From the NCBI RefSeq assembly GCF_900113305.1, contig NZ_FOOW01000007.1:62001-126000 (forward strand): a stretch of DNA of 64,000 nucleotides, given 5' to 3'. This DNA is from Prevotella sp. KH2C16. GTDB lineage: Bacteria; Bacteroidota; Bacteroidia; Bacteroidales; Bacteroidaceae. The notes under the pieces were generated by a model. That model did not search any database, was not told the origin of the DNA, and saw only the letters and a program-made list of their open reading frames with translations. Position 1 is the stretch's first letter. Each line of letters starts with the position of its first letter. This document shows, one piece after another, positions 9,167 to 18,190 of this stretch. A program made the translations under genes and the position numbers.

Positions 9167-10414
9167 TTACTTCACGAGAGCCTCGCAGAGCTTGCGCTGA
9201 TAGACATGTGCGTCGAGCACCGACATCTCCGAGTCCATGATGGCGAAGGCCAGCAGATGGCCGTTGCTGCCCTCGCAGTAGCCCGCCAGCGAACTGATGC
9301 CGTAGGGATGGGAGAGCGTTCCGGTCTTCGCCCGAATCTTTCCGCGCGTGGCCTGACTGGTCATCATGCGGGCAAGGGTGCCGTCGGTGCCGGCCAGCGA
9401 GAGCTGGTCGTGGAGCAGGCGGTAGACGGGCTTGCGGTGATAGCCGTAGCGGAGCACCGCCGTGAGCACCTTCGGCGAGAGCCGGTTGTGGGTGCAGAGG
9501 CCGCATCCGTCGTGTATCACGAGGTCTTTGCCCGTGAACCCGAGGTCCTGCCGGAGGAATTTTCGCAGATAGTTCACGCCGCACGCCGTGGGTTCTCCCC
9601 GCCGGTTCACCCGGTGGCCGATGGTGTAGAGCATGGCGGTGGCCTGCGTGTTGGAGCTGTTCTTCCACATGCGCCGGGTAACCATGCTGATGGGGCGCAC
9701 ATATTTATATATGAGCCGCGAGCCGCGAGGCAGCCTCCCCATCACCAGTTGGCTGTCGGCCACCTGTATGCCCTGTGCCCGCAGGGCATACTTCAGCTCG
9801 CGCATCACGCGCGGCGCGCCCTTGTAGAAGAGTCCGTATCGGGAGAAGCTCAGGTCCCACGGATACCAGTGGGCCTCGCTCTTCACGGGTTCGGTGATGA
9901 CGAGGTCGGCTATCAGACGGCCTTCTATCTTCTGGATGCCCCGCTTGCGGAGCGCCCGGGCAAAGCGGCCGAGGTCCTGCGGCTGGAGCTGCGGGTCGAG
10001 GCTGCCCTTGAAGGTGGCGTCGCCGTGCAGCGTGCCTCCGCTGGCCCTGCCCTTCGTATACAGGGAAGTCTCATAGTGATAGTTGCTGCCGAGCAGGTGG
10101 AGGCCCGCCACCCCGCTCAGCAGCTTCAGGCAGGAGGCCGAGGGGAGCGACAGGTTCTCGTTGACGCCATATACCGGCCGGTCGGCCGTGAGGTCGAAGA
10201 CATAGAAGGCAAACTGCCCCTTCGCCCTCGGTGCCTGTGCGAATTCGGCGAGGCGCGTCTTCAGGTCGGTGTCGATTTGCACGGCATTCTTTTTTGTCGC
10301 TTCCGGTCTTGTGTCTTTGCTTTCCCCGCTTCCGCCGCAGCTTGCGAGCACTATAGCAACGGCTGCAATGCAGGCAGCCTTGCTGAGTTTATAGAGATTG
10401 TGATTCATTTTCAT
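9167..10414 (-). CDS. dacB: D-alanyl-D-alanine carboxypeptidase/endopeptidase, PBP4 (DacB) family
   Basis: A 415-residue periplasmic penicillin-binding protein of class C. It has a lipoprotein signal (AIVLASCGG, Cys26), so it is probably anchored to a membrane. All three serine-acyl-enzyme motifs are present: SCLK at 94-97 with the nucleophile Ser94, SSN at 253-255, and KTG at 363-365. The long insertion between motifs 1 and 2 is typical of PBP4. Such enzymes trim and cleave peptidoglycan peptide cross-links. The gene stands alone on the minus strand with its own promoter, convergent with the receptor gene. Confidence 0.9.
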   Translation of the reverse strand: MKMNHNLYKLSKAACIAAVAIVLASCGGSGESKDTRPEATKKNAVQIDTDLKTRLAEFAQAPRAKGQFAFYVFDLTADRPVYGVNENLSLPSASCLKLLSGVAGLHLLGSNYHYETSLYTKGRASGGTLHGDATFKGSLDPQLQPQDLGRFARALRKRGIQKIEGRLIADLVITEPVKSEAHWYPWDLSFSRYGLFYKGAPRVMRELKYALRAQGIQVADSQLVMGRLPRGSRLIYKYVRPISMVTRRMWKNSSNTQATAMLYTIGHRVNRRGEPTACGVNYLRKFLRQDLGFTGKDLVIHDGCGLCTHNRLSPKVLTAVLRYGYHRKPVYRLLHDQLSLAGTDGTLARMMTSQATRGKIRAKTGTLSHPYGISSLAGYCEGSNGHLLAFAIMDSEMSVLDAHVYQRKLCEALVK

Positions 10415-10430
10415 ATTCGTTTACGGAATG

Positions 10431-10438
10431 CAAAAATA
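10431..10438 (-). promoter_or_regulatory. -7 box of dacB
   Basis: Read on the minus strand this is TATTTTTG, a full match to TAnnTTTG, 16 bases upstream of the dacB ATG. Confidence 0.65.
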
Positions 10439-10516
10439 CAAATAAAAAGCGAGAAGCATGCAGTCTGGAATCCTAATAAACCTGAAAGTTTCAGCCTTCA
10501 GCGTTCCCCGACAATG

Positions 10517-10577
10517 TTACAAGCCGCTTGTAATGCGATTACACGCCGTCTGTAATCGTGTTACACGCCGCTTGTAA
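10517..10577. repeat. Three tandem 22-bp dyad repeats, family 1, locus A
   Basis: Three 17-base imperfect palindromes of the type TTACAAGCCGCTTGTAA start at 10517, 10539 and 10561, separated by 5-base spacers (tgcga, tcgtg), so the period is exactly 22. They lie in the 326-base space between divergent dacB and the cytoskeletal-type operon. The rest of that space holds only the two promoters. Confidence 0.95.
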
Positions 10578-10700
10578 TCCTGCCGCTCCCTGCCTTTTGT
10601 TGCCGCATTGGAAACATGCGGAATTTCAATAAGAAGCATAAAAACATTCATATTTTCATAAAACCTTGTTTTTAAAGATGTGCGTTTGTCGATTTTTTAT

Positions 10701-10708
10701 TATATTTG
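10701..10708 (+). promoter_or_regulatory. -7 box of the tubulin/actin-like operon
   Basis: TATATTTG matches the consensus and lies 32 bases before the first ATG of the operon. No other consensus element is seen between genes up to 20.29 kb, which supports transcription as one unit. Confidence 0.65.
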
Positions 10709-10740
10709 CAACTATATTTACAAGTATAGCGTCTAAAGGC

Positions 10741-12132
10741 ATGATGAAAACAATGAAGATACTCTTGCTTGCGCTCTTCCTGACGGGCGTCGCTGCCTCG
10801 TGCGGCGACAAGAGCCAGAAGGAGTTCGGCAGGCTGTTGCTCGAGCTGGCGGGGCAGGACGAGACCATAGACCGGGCCGACTGGCAGCGGATAAGCGATT
10901 TTCTGGACAAGAACAAGGCCCATTTCCGCGACCTCTATGACGGGAGCGAGCTGAAGGCGGAGGCCGTGAAGGCCTATATTCAGGACTTCTTCGGCCACAG
11001 GCGCCCCCCCAGGGAAATCAACTTCGAAGGCATCGACGGCAAGCCGCTGTCGTTCCGCATCTTCCTCGAGCAGAGCGGCTCGATGGCTCCTTACGACTCG
11101 CCGAGCGGCGACGGCTCGTTCAAGGCGGCCGTGATGGCCCTACAGAACAATCTGCCCGGCAAGGCCGAGGTGGAACATATAGGGGAGAAAGGATACACCG
11201 ACTTCCGTGCCATCTTCGACGATCTGCTCAACAAGACCCGTGAAAACGAGATAAGCATCCTCGTTACCGACATGATCTACTCGGTGAAGGACATGCAGGG
11301 CGTCAATCCGCAGAAGGTGTTCAGCGAGGCGCAGGGCATGATCAACTCTGTCTTCAAGGAGGAGGTGGAGCGGAAGGCCATGCTCGTGGTGAAGATGAAC
11401 GGCTCGTATAACGGCCCTTACTACAGCTACGACAACTCCGTGAGGCAGTATGCCGGCCGCCGGCCTTACTACATCGTGCTCGTGGGCGATAACCAGAGTA
11501 TCGCCCGCCTGACGCACGACCGCCAGCTGGCAGCCTTTGCCGACTTCAAGGCCCTGCGCGGCTATGAGAACATGTATCTCTATGAAGCCCGCCATCTGTA
11601 TGCTCCTTATTACTCACTCCTATTGAGTAACGACGACATCCGCGGCCGCTTCCAGCCGGAGCGGGGGCAGGAGTCGCGCATCACGAGCATCGAGGGCGTG
11701 GAACTCGACAAGAACAGCGGCGACTTGCAGCTGGCGCTTGCCGTAGACCTGAGCGGCATGCTCATCGACGAGAGCTATCTCACGGAGGTCTCCAACTATG
11801 AGATAGAGAGCAGCGACGCCGTGAAAATCAAGCGGATTCGCCGCGTAACGCCCAAGGATGCCACGCCCGCCGAGAAGAAATACCTCGGCAAGGCCACCCA
11901 CATCTTCGTGCTCTCGATGAGCGGATTTGCCCACGATCAGGAGGTGAAGGTCAAGCTCATGAACCGTCTGCCCAGGTGGATAGCGGAGAGCTCTACGGAC
12001 AGCGACCTGACCCCGGACGGCCACACCACCTTCGGACTGCGCTATCTGCTGGAGGGAATCTACGAGAGCTACAAGCGCATGAACGATGGCGAGCCGGAAT
12101 ATTTTGAATTTGAACTGAACTTGGAAAGATAA
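10741..12132 (+). CDS. Lipoprotein with VWA-like domain, first gene of a tubulin/actin-like operon
   Basis: A 463-residue lipoprotein: signal MKILLLALFLTGVAASC with lipidated Cys21. Start is 10741 or the adjacent ATG at 10744; the longer TTG-started frame is rejected because the lipoprotein signal begins here and the promoter lies inside the longer version. Residues about 103-310 look like a von Willebrand A fold: strand FRIFLEQSGSM, then a helix, then strand ISILVTDMIYS. In the metal-binding (MIDAS) site the first Asp of DxSxS is Glu110 (E-Q-S-G-S), while Asp177 and a candidate Thr153 remain. The C-terminal 150 residues are unassigned. It is separated from the next gene by one base. VWA domains usually assemble complexes through metal-dependent ligand binding. 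I do not recognise a named family. Confidence 0.8.
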   Translation: MMKTMKILLLALFLTGVAASCGDKSQKEFGRLLLELAGQDETIDRADWQRISDFLDKNKAHFRDLYDGSELKAEAVKAYIQDFFGHRRPPREINFEGIDGKPLSFRIFLEQSGSMAPYDSPSGDGSFKAAVMALQNNLPGKAEVEHIGEKGYTDFRAIFDDLLNKTRENEISILVTDMIYSVKDMQGVNPQKVFSEAQGMINSVFKEEVERKAMLVVKMNGSYNGPYYSYDNSVRQYAGRRPYYIVLVGDNQSIARLTHDRQLAAFADFKALRGYENMYLYEARHLYAPYYSLLLSNDDIRGRFQPERGQESRITSIEGVELDKNSGDLQLALAVDLSGMLIDESYLTEVSNYEIESSDAVKIKRIRRVTPKDATPAEKKYLGKATHIFVLSMSGFAHDQEVKVKLMNRLPRWIAESSTDSDLTPDGHTTFGLRYLLEGIYESYKRMNDGEPEYFEFELNLER

Positions 12133-12133
12133 A

Positions 12134-12577
12134 ATGAAGAAGGGAATGTTTTTGGTTGCGGGAGCAGTCATCACGCTGCTTTACCTGCTCTTTGGGACTC
12201 CTCTCTATGAGGCACTCTATTACGAGCGCGAGTTCTCTAACGAGATGTATAACGAAAACCTGTATCTCACGGTGTCCATCGTTACCACCCTGGTGGCATG
12301 GGGCTTTGCGGGCATCTACTATTATGTGGTCAACAGCGTGAGCTTCTCCCGCTGGTATCACTGGCTCATCGTGCTGATAGCGGCGTCAGTCGTGGCTCCG
12401 CTCATCAACTTTGTCTATCCCAACTCCATTTTCAACGGACTGGGCTATGACTTCAGCGCACAGCTCTTCAGTTTCTGCATGGTCGACCTGGCCATCGAGG
12501 CGATACTCTTCATCGTGGTGTCGTTCTCCATTCGCTGGTGGTCGTCTAACTGCCGCCATACACCGATACCGGAATAA
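12134..12577 (+). CDS. Small 4-TM membrane protein of the tubulin/actin-like operon
   Basis: 147 residues with four hydrophobic segments, roughly 5-22 (LVAGAVITLLYLLFG), 45-66 (LTVSIVTTLVAWGFAGIYYY), 76-93 (WLIVLIAASVVAPLINF) and 110-134 (FSFCMVDLAIEAILFIVVSF). No enzymatic motif is visible. It follows the lipoprotein by one base and precedes the tubulin-like gene by 12 bases. By position it is a candidate membrane anchor for that system. Family unknown. Confidence 0.8.
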   Translation: MKKGMFLVAGAVITLLYLLFGTPLYEALYYEREFSNEMYNENLYLTVSIVTTLVAWGFAGIYYYVVNSVSFSRWYHWLIVLIAASVVAPLINFVYPNSIFNGLGYDFSAQLFSFCMVDLAIEAILFIVVSFSIRWWSSNCRHTPIPE

Positions 12578-12589
12578 AGACAAGCAACT

Positions 12590-14134
12590 ATGAGACTTTT
12601 TATATTCTTAGTGGGTGGAACGGGGAGCCGTGTCATGCGACCTCTTGTCATGCAGCTGGCTGCCGGCATCCATCCCCTGAACGAAGCGGGGCAGCCTATG
12701 CCGCTCGAGATAGTGCCCATCATCGTCGATCCTCACAAGGCCAACGAGGATCTGAAGCGCACGGAGAACCTGCTGCGCTGGTATAAGCAGATTCGCCAGC
12801 AGCTCTACGGCGACTCGGCGGATGTGTCCAAGGGATTCTTCTCGGTGAAGATATCCACTCTCTCCGACATCGTTCCCAACGGATCGAGCCTCAGCGACAC
12901 TTTCCTCTTCAACATGGGAAGCATCGCCTCGAAGAAGTTTCAGGACTTCATTTCCTACAGCACGCTCGACTCGGCCAACCAGGCGCTGGCCTCGATGATG
13001 TTCTCCGGCTATCAGCTGGACACGAAAATGGACATAGGATTCGTGGGAAGCCCCAACATCGGCAGCGTGGCTCTCAACCAGTTCAAGGACTCGGAGGAAT
13101 TCCGCCAGTTCTCGAATGTGTTCCAGAAGACCGACCGCATCTTCATTGTGTCGAGCATCTTCGGTGGGACAGGAGCTGCGGGATACCCCATCATCGTGAA
13201 GAACATCCGCAATGCGGGTCGCAACGCGGCCATTAACAACCGCGGAGACCTGCGCGACGCGAAGATAGGAGCACTCACCGTGCTGCCTTACTTCAATGTG
13301 CAGCAGGACGAGAACAGCCCCATCTCACGGGCCGACTTCATCTCGAAGACCAAGAGCGCGCTGTTCTATTACCACGATAATCTGACAGGACTGCGCGAAG
13401 ACGGCGTAGACCTGCCCCTCTCGAAGGTCAACGCCTGCTATTACCTGGGGGATGAGGTGCCGTCGAACCCTTACTTCAACGACCCCGGAGGCAACGGCCA
13501 GCGCAACGATGCCCATGTGGTGGAGTATGTGGGAGCCCTCTCCGTGCTTGACTTCCTCTCTATTCCCGACGACCAGCTCGTTACTGTGGACGGCAACGCG
13601 CAGAGCCCTGTCTACAAGGAATACGGGCTCTCCGAGGACAAGGGAACGCTGAGCCTGAAGACCTTTGCCCTTTCTACGCGCTCCCTGGTCAATCGTCAGC
13701 TCGTCAAGTTCCACCTCGCCTACATGTACATCACCCATCAGTTAAAGCAGGATATAGGGCGGGGATACACCGAGGACAAGCCCGAAATAGGCAGCGGATT
13801 CCTCTCCACCTCGTTCTTCAACACCCTGACGGGTAGTTTTTTCGTGGCCTATCGCCAGTGGCTGAAGGAACTGCGGGGCAATCATCGTGCCTTCATTCCC
13901 TTTAATCTTGATACCGAGAAGCTCAGCGAAGCCATCTCTGGGATACAGCCGAAGACTGGTCTTTTCAAGTCGGCCATCGACTATAAGACCCTTCTGTCGG
14001 CTCTCAACAAGGCATCTCAGCAGGCCATGAAGACCAATAAATATGGTAGCGACCGCGTGGCATTCAAGCTTCTCGACCTGCTGGACGAGACGCTCGACCA
14101 GATGTTGGATGAAAAATATAATGGAATCGTATAA
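12590..14134 (+). CDS. Tubulin/FtsZ-superfamily-like GTPase
   Basis: A 514-residue cytoplasmic protein. The N-terminus MRLFIFLVGGTGSRVMRPLV gives a first strand followed by a Gly-rich nucleotide loop (GGTGSR, residues 9-14). At 187-198 the segment VSSIFGGTGAAG corresponds to the tubulin signature GGGTGTG that binds phosphates, followed by an amphipathic helix (YPIIVKNIR) as in tubulin/FtsZ. This order and spacing suggest the Tubulin_2-like branch rather than canonical FtsZ, and it is longer than FtsZ. The T7-loop catalytic residues that FtsZ supplies in trans are not obvious to me, so polymerisation-dependent hydrolysis is inference. It lies directly before a large actin/HSP70-like gene. Alternative: another Rossmann-like NTPase with a coincidental Gly-rich loop, which I consider less likely. 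Confidence 0.72.
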   Translation: MRLFIFLVGGTGSRVMRPLVMQLAAGIHPLNEAGQPMPLEIVPIIVDPHKANEDLKRTENLLRWYKQIRQQLYGDSADVSKGFFSVKISTLSDIVPNGSSLSDTFLFNMGSIASKKFQDFISYSTLDSANQALASMMFSGYQLDTKMDIGFVGSPNIGSVALNQFKDSEEFRQFSNVFQKTDRIFIVSSIFGGTGAAGYPIIVKNIRNAGRNAAINNRGDLRDAKIGALTVLPYFNVQQDENSPISRADFISKTKSALFYYHDNLTGLREDGVDLPLSKVNACYYLGDEVPSNPYFNDPGGNGQRNDAHVVEYVGALSVLDFLSIPDDQLVTVDGNAQSPVYKEYGLSEDKGTLSLKTFALSTRSLVNRQLVKFHLAYMYITHQLKQDIGRGYTEDKPEIGSGFLSTSFFNTLTGSFFVAYRQWLKELRGNHRAFIPFNLDTEKLSEAISGIQPKTGLFKSAIDYKTLLSALNKASQQAMKTNKYGSDRVAFKLLDLLDETLDQMLDEKYNGIV

Positions 14135-14146
14135 TGAAATCGTATA

Positions 14147-17100
14147 ATGGGCAAGATATTAAGCTATAACAATAAGACCACCGGAGAAGGGTGGATACCG
14201 TTGAATACGCAGTATAATGCCGATGAAATAGAGATGATCAGCGACCCTAACGGGGGACTTTCACAGAAACCGCGCACGGCAATACCGTCGCCGTTTGCCC
14301 AGATGGACCTCGTGAAAAACGCTTTCTCCCGTTTGGCGTCGCACTCCAATCTGCAAGGAGAGGCCATGGACGAGAAACTTGTGGCCAATGCTCTCGACAT
14401 CGCACAACTCTTTTTCTCGTATCCGGAACTGAAAAGTCAGCTTCACATCATCGAGTGGAACCGCGATGTGGAGCTGTCCCGACTGCTGTCCGACCCGCAA
14501 CATAAACTCTTCGGCGAGACGCTGAAGATGTTTCTGGAGCAGGATAAGGAAGCTTTCAACTTCGACAGGATGGACAGGCTTTACTTCCTCGTCTACGGCA
14601 ATCAGGTCATTGGGAGCACTTCGCCGGTAACGCTGTTCATGGCTTCGCCCAATGCGGAGCCTCATAAGATTCAGTTGCCGGTAGAGCAGAACGTGAACCT
14701 CTTCGACCTTTGGCGTCCGCTTCACATGCGCAATGAGAAGTTCGTCATGTATATCTATGCGCTCTTCACGGCTTATCCGGAGCTTAAGAGAAGTTGCGGT
14801 GAGGTGAATCACTACCTTATTACCAGCTTTCAGATGCTCTCGCAAGGCCTTCGCGACGCCATTCTCAAGGAGATAGGCAATCCAGAGGCCATGGATATGC
14901 AGGCTGTGGAGCATGCGAAAGGCTATCTGGATGCCAACTTCCAGCAGATGGACGAGGGCGTTCAAGTGCTTGGCGTGCCTTTCTACTGTGTCCGTCAGGA
15001 GGATGTCCTGAAGGCCATTGAGAACAGCGACTTTGTCATCGTGCCGACGCGCGAGGTGGGGGAGAGGCTCCCCTTGGTGCTTCAGAACCATCTGAACGCG
15101 CCGCAGACTGATCCTTTTCGCTATATTACGACGGCCTGGAGCGACGCTACGGTCATCACTCCGGCCGACTATGCCCCGGAACCTGACAAGCGCGTGCTCC
15201 CCGCAACGAGCCATCAATACCCGTGGTTAACGGCTGATGACTTTTTCCAGCCGGCACTCATCAAGCTCGATTACCGCATGGACGGCGACTGTTTCTTTGA
15301 CGGGAACCTGTCGATAGGCTCTCGCGAGACCGACGACTGCGACTTCGTGCTTCCCCTGAAGCCGCTTTTCTTCAAGTATTTCAATGTAAGCGACCTGTGG
15401 GGTACCGTCGGCGGGAGGCCTAAGTTTGAACTCATCCACACGCAGACAGGCTCCGTGGAAAGCGTGAAGGCCATCCTCCGTGTTCCTGTAAGGAAGCAGG
15501 GCAGGTATATCACGCTGGAGCGCACCTATGTGGCAGCCCATAATGTGGATCTCGGCTATGATGTGAAGAACGACCGGGGCTACTTCATCACCGTGCCGTT
15601 TGCGCTGAGCGTGTTCCCGTTTGTGCATACCCAGGGCCTTAAACAGTATAATGTCCAACTCGTGGACCGTGCTCTTGGCATGCTTGAAAACTATCGTTTA
15701 GCCCTTGACTTTTATAAAAACGGATACCGCAATCAGGTCTCCGACAATGATGTCGTTGCCCGGGAGCGCAGCCTGAAGTCGGAGAAACGCGTGGGAAGCT
15801 GTTACTATAAGCTGGCCGGCGACTTTGATTATATCAATGTCTCGCTCACCGACGAGCGGGGAAACAAGGTTGCCGAGGGGGTTGTCTGTCCCAAGTGGCC
15901 CGACTATATACCCGGTCATGACGCCTTCACATTCGCCGTGGACTTCGGTACGACCAACACTCATGTGGAGTGCATGAAGGGCGACGACATGCCGGAGCCG
16001 CTCAAGATAGACCTGGCAGGGAGGAACCGGATGCTCGCAACACTCTATAATGGGTCGCAGGTGTTGTATGATGTCATCATCAAGCAGGAGTTCCTGCCCA
16101 AGGAAATCGGCGAGGACTACGGCTTCCCGCAGCGCACGGTGCTCTCGGAGTGCGAGCGTATGGACGCCGTGAATGTCGATAACATCGTGGCTTTGGGTGA
16201 TGCCGACATCCCGTTTATCTACGAGAAGGAGAGCGTGGGCTATGGCAACCGCATCGTGCCGAACCTGAAATGGTCGACGGAGATAGCCACGGGCAAGCGC
16301 ATCCGTGCCTATCTGACGGAGATAGCGTTGCTGCTTCGCACGAAGGTGCTCCTTGAAAACGGGGATATGGCCAAGGTTCGTCTCGTATGGTTCTATCCCC
16401 TGAGCATGAAAGTGGGCAATATCCGCAAGCTGGGAGAGACCTGGTCGAAGATTTTCAGCGAGGTCTTCGGAATCCAGGCGACGGAGACGAACCTCATTCC
16501 GATGCCCGAAAGCGTAGCTCCCTATTATTTCTATAAGTGCTCCAGCCAGTTCCGGGGGGCGGCTTCCACCGTTGCGAGCATCGATATTGGCGGTGGTTCG
16601 AGCGATGTCGTCGTCTTCGAGTCGAACGCGCAGCAGCCGGCGTTCCTCACATCGTTCCGCTTCGCCGCCAATGTTCTCTTCGGCGACGGCTTCTCCGAGG
16701 TGCCTCATGGCGACACAAACCCGATGCTCGTGAGATATGTGGACTACTTCCGACGGCTCTTTGACAGCGACGACGACAAGTATGGAGAGCTCAACGGCAT
16801 CCTCGACGACATTACGGCCAAGCGCAAAAGCGAGGATATCAATGCCTTCTTGTTCTCGGTGATTAACAATAAGGTGGTGAACGGCAACGATGTGTTTTCT
16901 TACAACATGCGCCTCAACGAGGATGGCGATCGCAAGATAGTGTTCGTCTATTTCTATGTGGCACTTATCCATTATGTGGCTTGCATGATGAAGCATCGCG
17001 GACTGACGAAGCCTCGCAGCGTGATGTTCAGCGGAACGGGCAGCAAAGTGCTCGACATAGTGGGCTCGCAGCGAGACCTCGACTTGCTCACGCAGGCGGT

Positions 17101-17623
17101 CTTCGAGCGCGTCTACGGCGAGCAGTATGACGCCGACGGGTTTTCCGTGGTGATGGAGAAGAACGAACCCAAGCAGATTACTTGTCGCGGGGCTCTCATG
17201 CAGGTGCGCGACGGCATGGGATGCCAGCATGTGGCGGAACTGAACAAGCTGATGGACGACTTCGACAGCCACCTGAAGTATAACTATTCGATGCTCCCGA
17301 TGGAGACGCTCCGTTATGAAGACATGGATCGCGAGGATGTCCGGGCGGCCATTGTGCGGCAAGTAAAGGAATTCAATGACTTCTTCCTGCAGTTGTGTGA
17401 GGACATCCACATCGTCGATCGGTTCCTCGTAGAGAATCGTTCGCTTATTAAATTCAGGGAACTTGTTAACAAGGATCTGGAGCATCACCTGATTAACGGC
17501 TGGAACTTCGTGAACAAGAATCAGGAAGACAAGAACGGCTCCGACCCGATAGAGGACACGGTGTTCTTCTATCCGATTATTGGTAGCATTCGCGATAACC
17601 TCATAGAACATTTGACAGACTGA
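14147..17623 (+). CDS. Large protein with C-terminal actin/HSP70-like ATPase domain
   Basis: A 1158-residue protein. The C-terminal half carries the three diagnostic motifs of the actin/HSP70/sugar-kinase fold in order: phosphate 1 AVDFGTTNTHVE (Asp599), phosphate 2 SIDIGGGSSDVVVFES (Asp813) and the adenosine motif VMFSGTGSKVLD (Gly963-Gly965). The N-terminal 590 residues show no motif I recognise and no signal peptide or membrane segment, so the protein is cytoplasmic. The size and C-terminal ATPase resemble the SrfB-type HSP70-like proteins, but I cannot confirm that. The stop of the tubulin-like gene and this start are 12 bases apart, and the junction contains a short direct repeat (aatcgtataatg twice). 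Only the second copy gives the correct frame, starting MGKILSYNNK. Confidence 0.8.
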   Translation: MGKILSYNNKTTGEGWIPLNTQYNADEIEMISDPNGGLSQKPRTAIPSPFAQMDLVKNAFSRLASHSNLQGEAMDEKLVANALDIAQLFFSYPELKSQLHIIEWNRDVELSRLLSDPQHKLFGETLKMFLEQDKEAFNFDRMDRLYFLVYGNQVIGSTSPVTLFMASPNAEPHKIQLPVEQNVNLFDLWRPLHMRNEKFVMYIYALFTAYPELKRSCGEVNHYLITSFQMLSQGLRDAILKEIGNPEAMDMQAVEHAKGYLDANFQQMDEGVQVLGVPFYCVRQEDVLKAIENSDFVIVPTREVGERLPLVLQNHLNAPQTDPFRYITTAWSDATVITPADYAPEPDKRVLPATSHQYPWLTADDFFQPALIKLDYRMDGDCFFDGNLSIGSRETDDCDFVLPLKPLFFKYFNVSDLWGTVGGRPKFELIHTQTGSVESVKAILRVPVRKQGRYITLERTYVAAHNVDLGYDVKNDRGYFITVPFALSVFPFVHTQGLKQYNVQLVDRALGMLENYRLALDFYKNGYRNQVSDNDVVARERSLKSEKRVGSCYYKLAGDFDYINVSLTDERGNKVAEGVVCPKWPDYIPGHDAFTFAVDFGTTNTHVECMKGDDMPEPLKIDLAGRNRMLATLYNGSQVLYDVIIKQEFLPKEIGEDYGFPQRTVLSECERMDAVNVDNIVALGDADIPFIYEKESVGYGNRIVPNLKWSTEIATGKRIRAYLTEIALLLRTKVLLENGDMAKVRLVWFYPLSMKVGNIRKLGETWSKIFSEVFGIQATETNLIPMPESVAPYYFYKCSSQFRGAASTVASIDIGGGSSDVVVFESNAQQPAFLTSFRFAANVLFGDGFSEVPHGDTNPMLVRYVDYFRRLFDSDDDKYGELNGILDDITAKRKSEDINAFLFSVINNKVVNGNDVFSYNMRLNEDGDRKIVFVYFYVALIHYVACMMKHRGLTKPRSVMFSGTGSKVLDIVGSQRDLDLLTQAVFERVYGEQYDADGFSVVMEKNEPKQITCRGALMQVRDGMGCQHVAELNKLMDDFDSHLKYNYSMLPMETLRYEDMDREDVRAAIVRQVKEFNDFFLQLCEDIHIVDRFLVENRSLIKFRELVNKDLEHHLINGWNFVNKNQEDKNGSDPIEDTVFFYPIIGSIRDNLIEHLTD

Positions 17624-17628
17624 CGGCT

Positions 17629-18186
17629 ATGTTTGGAAAAAATCAGGAAATAGAAGAACTTAGGACGAGTATCGGCGACTTGCAACAATCTCGCGAATCC
17701 GTATTGGAAGAGTTGAAGCGGTTGAAAAAGCAAGTGCAGGCGCTTCAGGAGAAGTTTGCTGCTTGTGAGAAGGAAAAGGAGGAGGAAGCCGCATTGGGGG
17801 CTCCTGATTCCGAACCGGAGGCAGGCATGCTGACATCTTTCACCCCCGAGCCCTCACATGCCCAGCCCCGGGCGCAGGTGTTCTTTCTTGCCGCACCGAC
17901 GGTCGACGGCCTTTTCCTTCGTCAGAGCACCACGGAGCAGATAGGAAAGAGCATTTACAAGCTGGTTTCCATGGATGGGGTGAACGGTAATTTCATCCTG
18001 CTGGACACTCCCGATGCCATTGCCACGGCGATGATCAGCGTTTCACAGTTCGTGAAGTCGGTGTGCAAGGTGAACGGAAACATCGCCTCGATGCCCCGGC
18101 ATATCATCACCGAGGAAGAAGGCGTTGCCACCCGGGAGGGCGAGGGATGGCGCGTGGTGCGCAAGGCAGTCGTAAGATTTGAGTGA
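17629..18186 (+). CDS. Coiled-coil protein of the tubulin/actin-like operon
   Basis: 185 residues. Residues about 5-55 form a strongly charged heptad-type coiled coil (IEELRTSIGDLQQSRESV, LEELKRLKKQVQALQEKF), followed by a Pro/Glu-rich linker and a compact C-terminal domain from about residue 85 (QVFFLAAPTVDGLFLRQS). The C-terminal domain is not recognised. The start is 5 bases after the stop of the actin-like gene. A scaffold or adaptor role is suggested only by the coiled coil and the position. Confidence 0.75.
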   Translation: MFGKNQEIEELRTSIGDLQQSRESVLEELKRLKKQVQALQEKFAACEKEKEEEAALGAPDSEPEAGMLTSFTPEPSHAQPRAQVFFLAAPTVDGLFLRQSTTEQIGKSIYKLVSMDGVNGNFILLDTPDAIATAMISVSQFVKSVCKVNGNIASMPRHIITEEEGVATREGEGWRVVRKAVVRFE

Positions 18187-18190
18187 AGAT

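Noticed and set aside
12590..14134. Tubulin-like gene considered as a plasmid or phage TubZ/PhuZ segregation system
   Set aside because: No centromere-binding partner, replication gene or phage gene adjoins it. The VWA lipoprotein and membrane partners point to the envelope.
15698..17611. A 637-codon minus-strand frame opposite the actin-like gene
   Set aside because: The plus-strand protein has three ordered ATPase motifs; the minus frame shows none and begins without a promoter.
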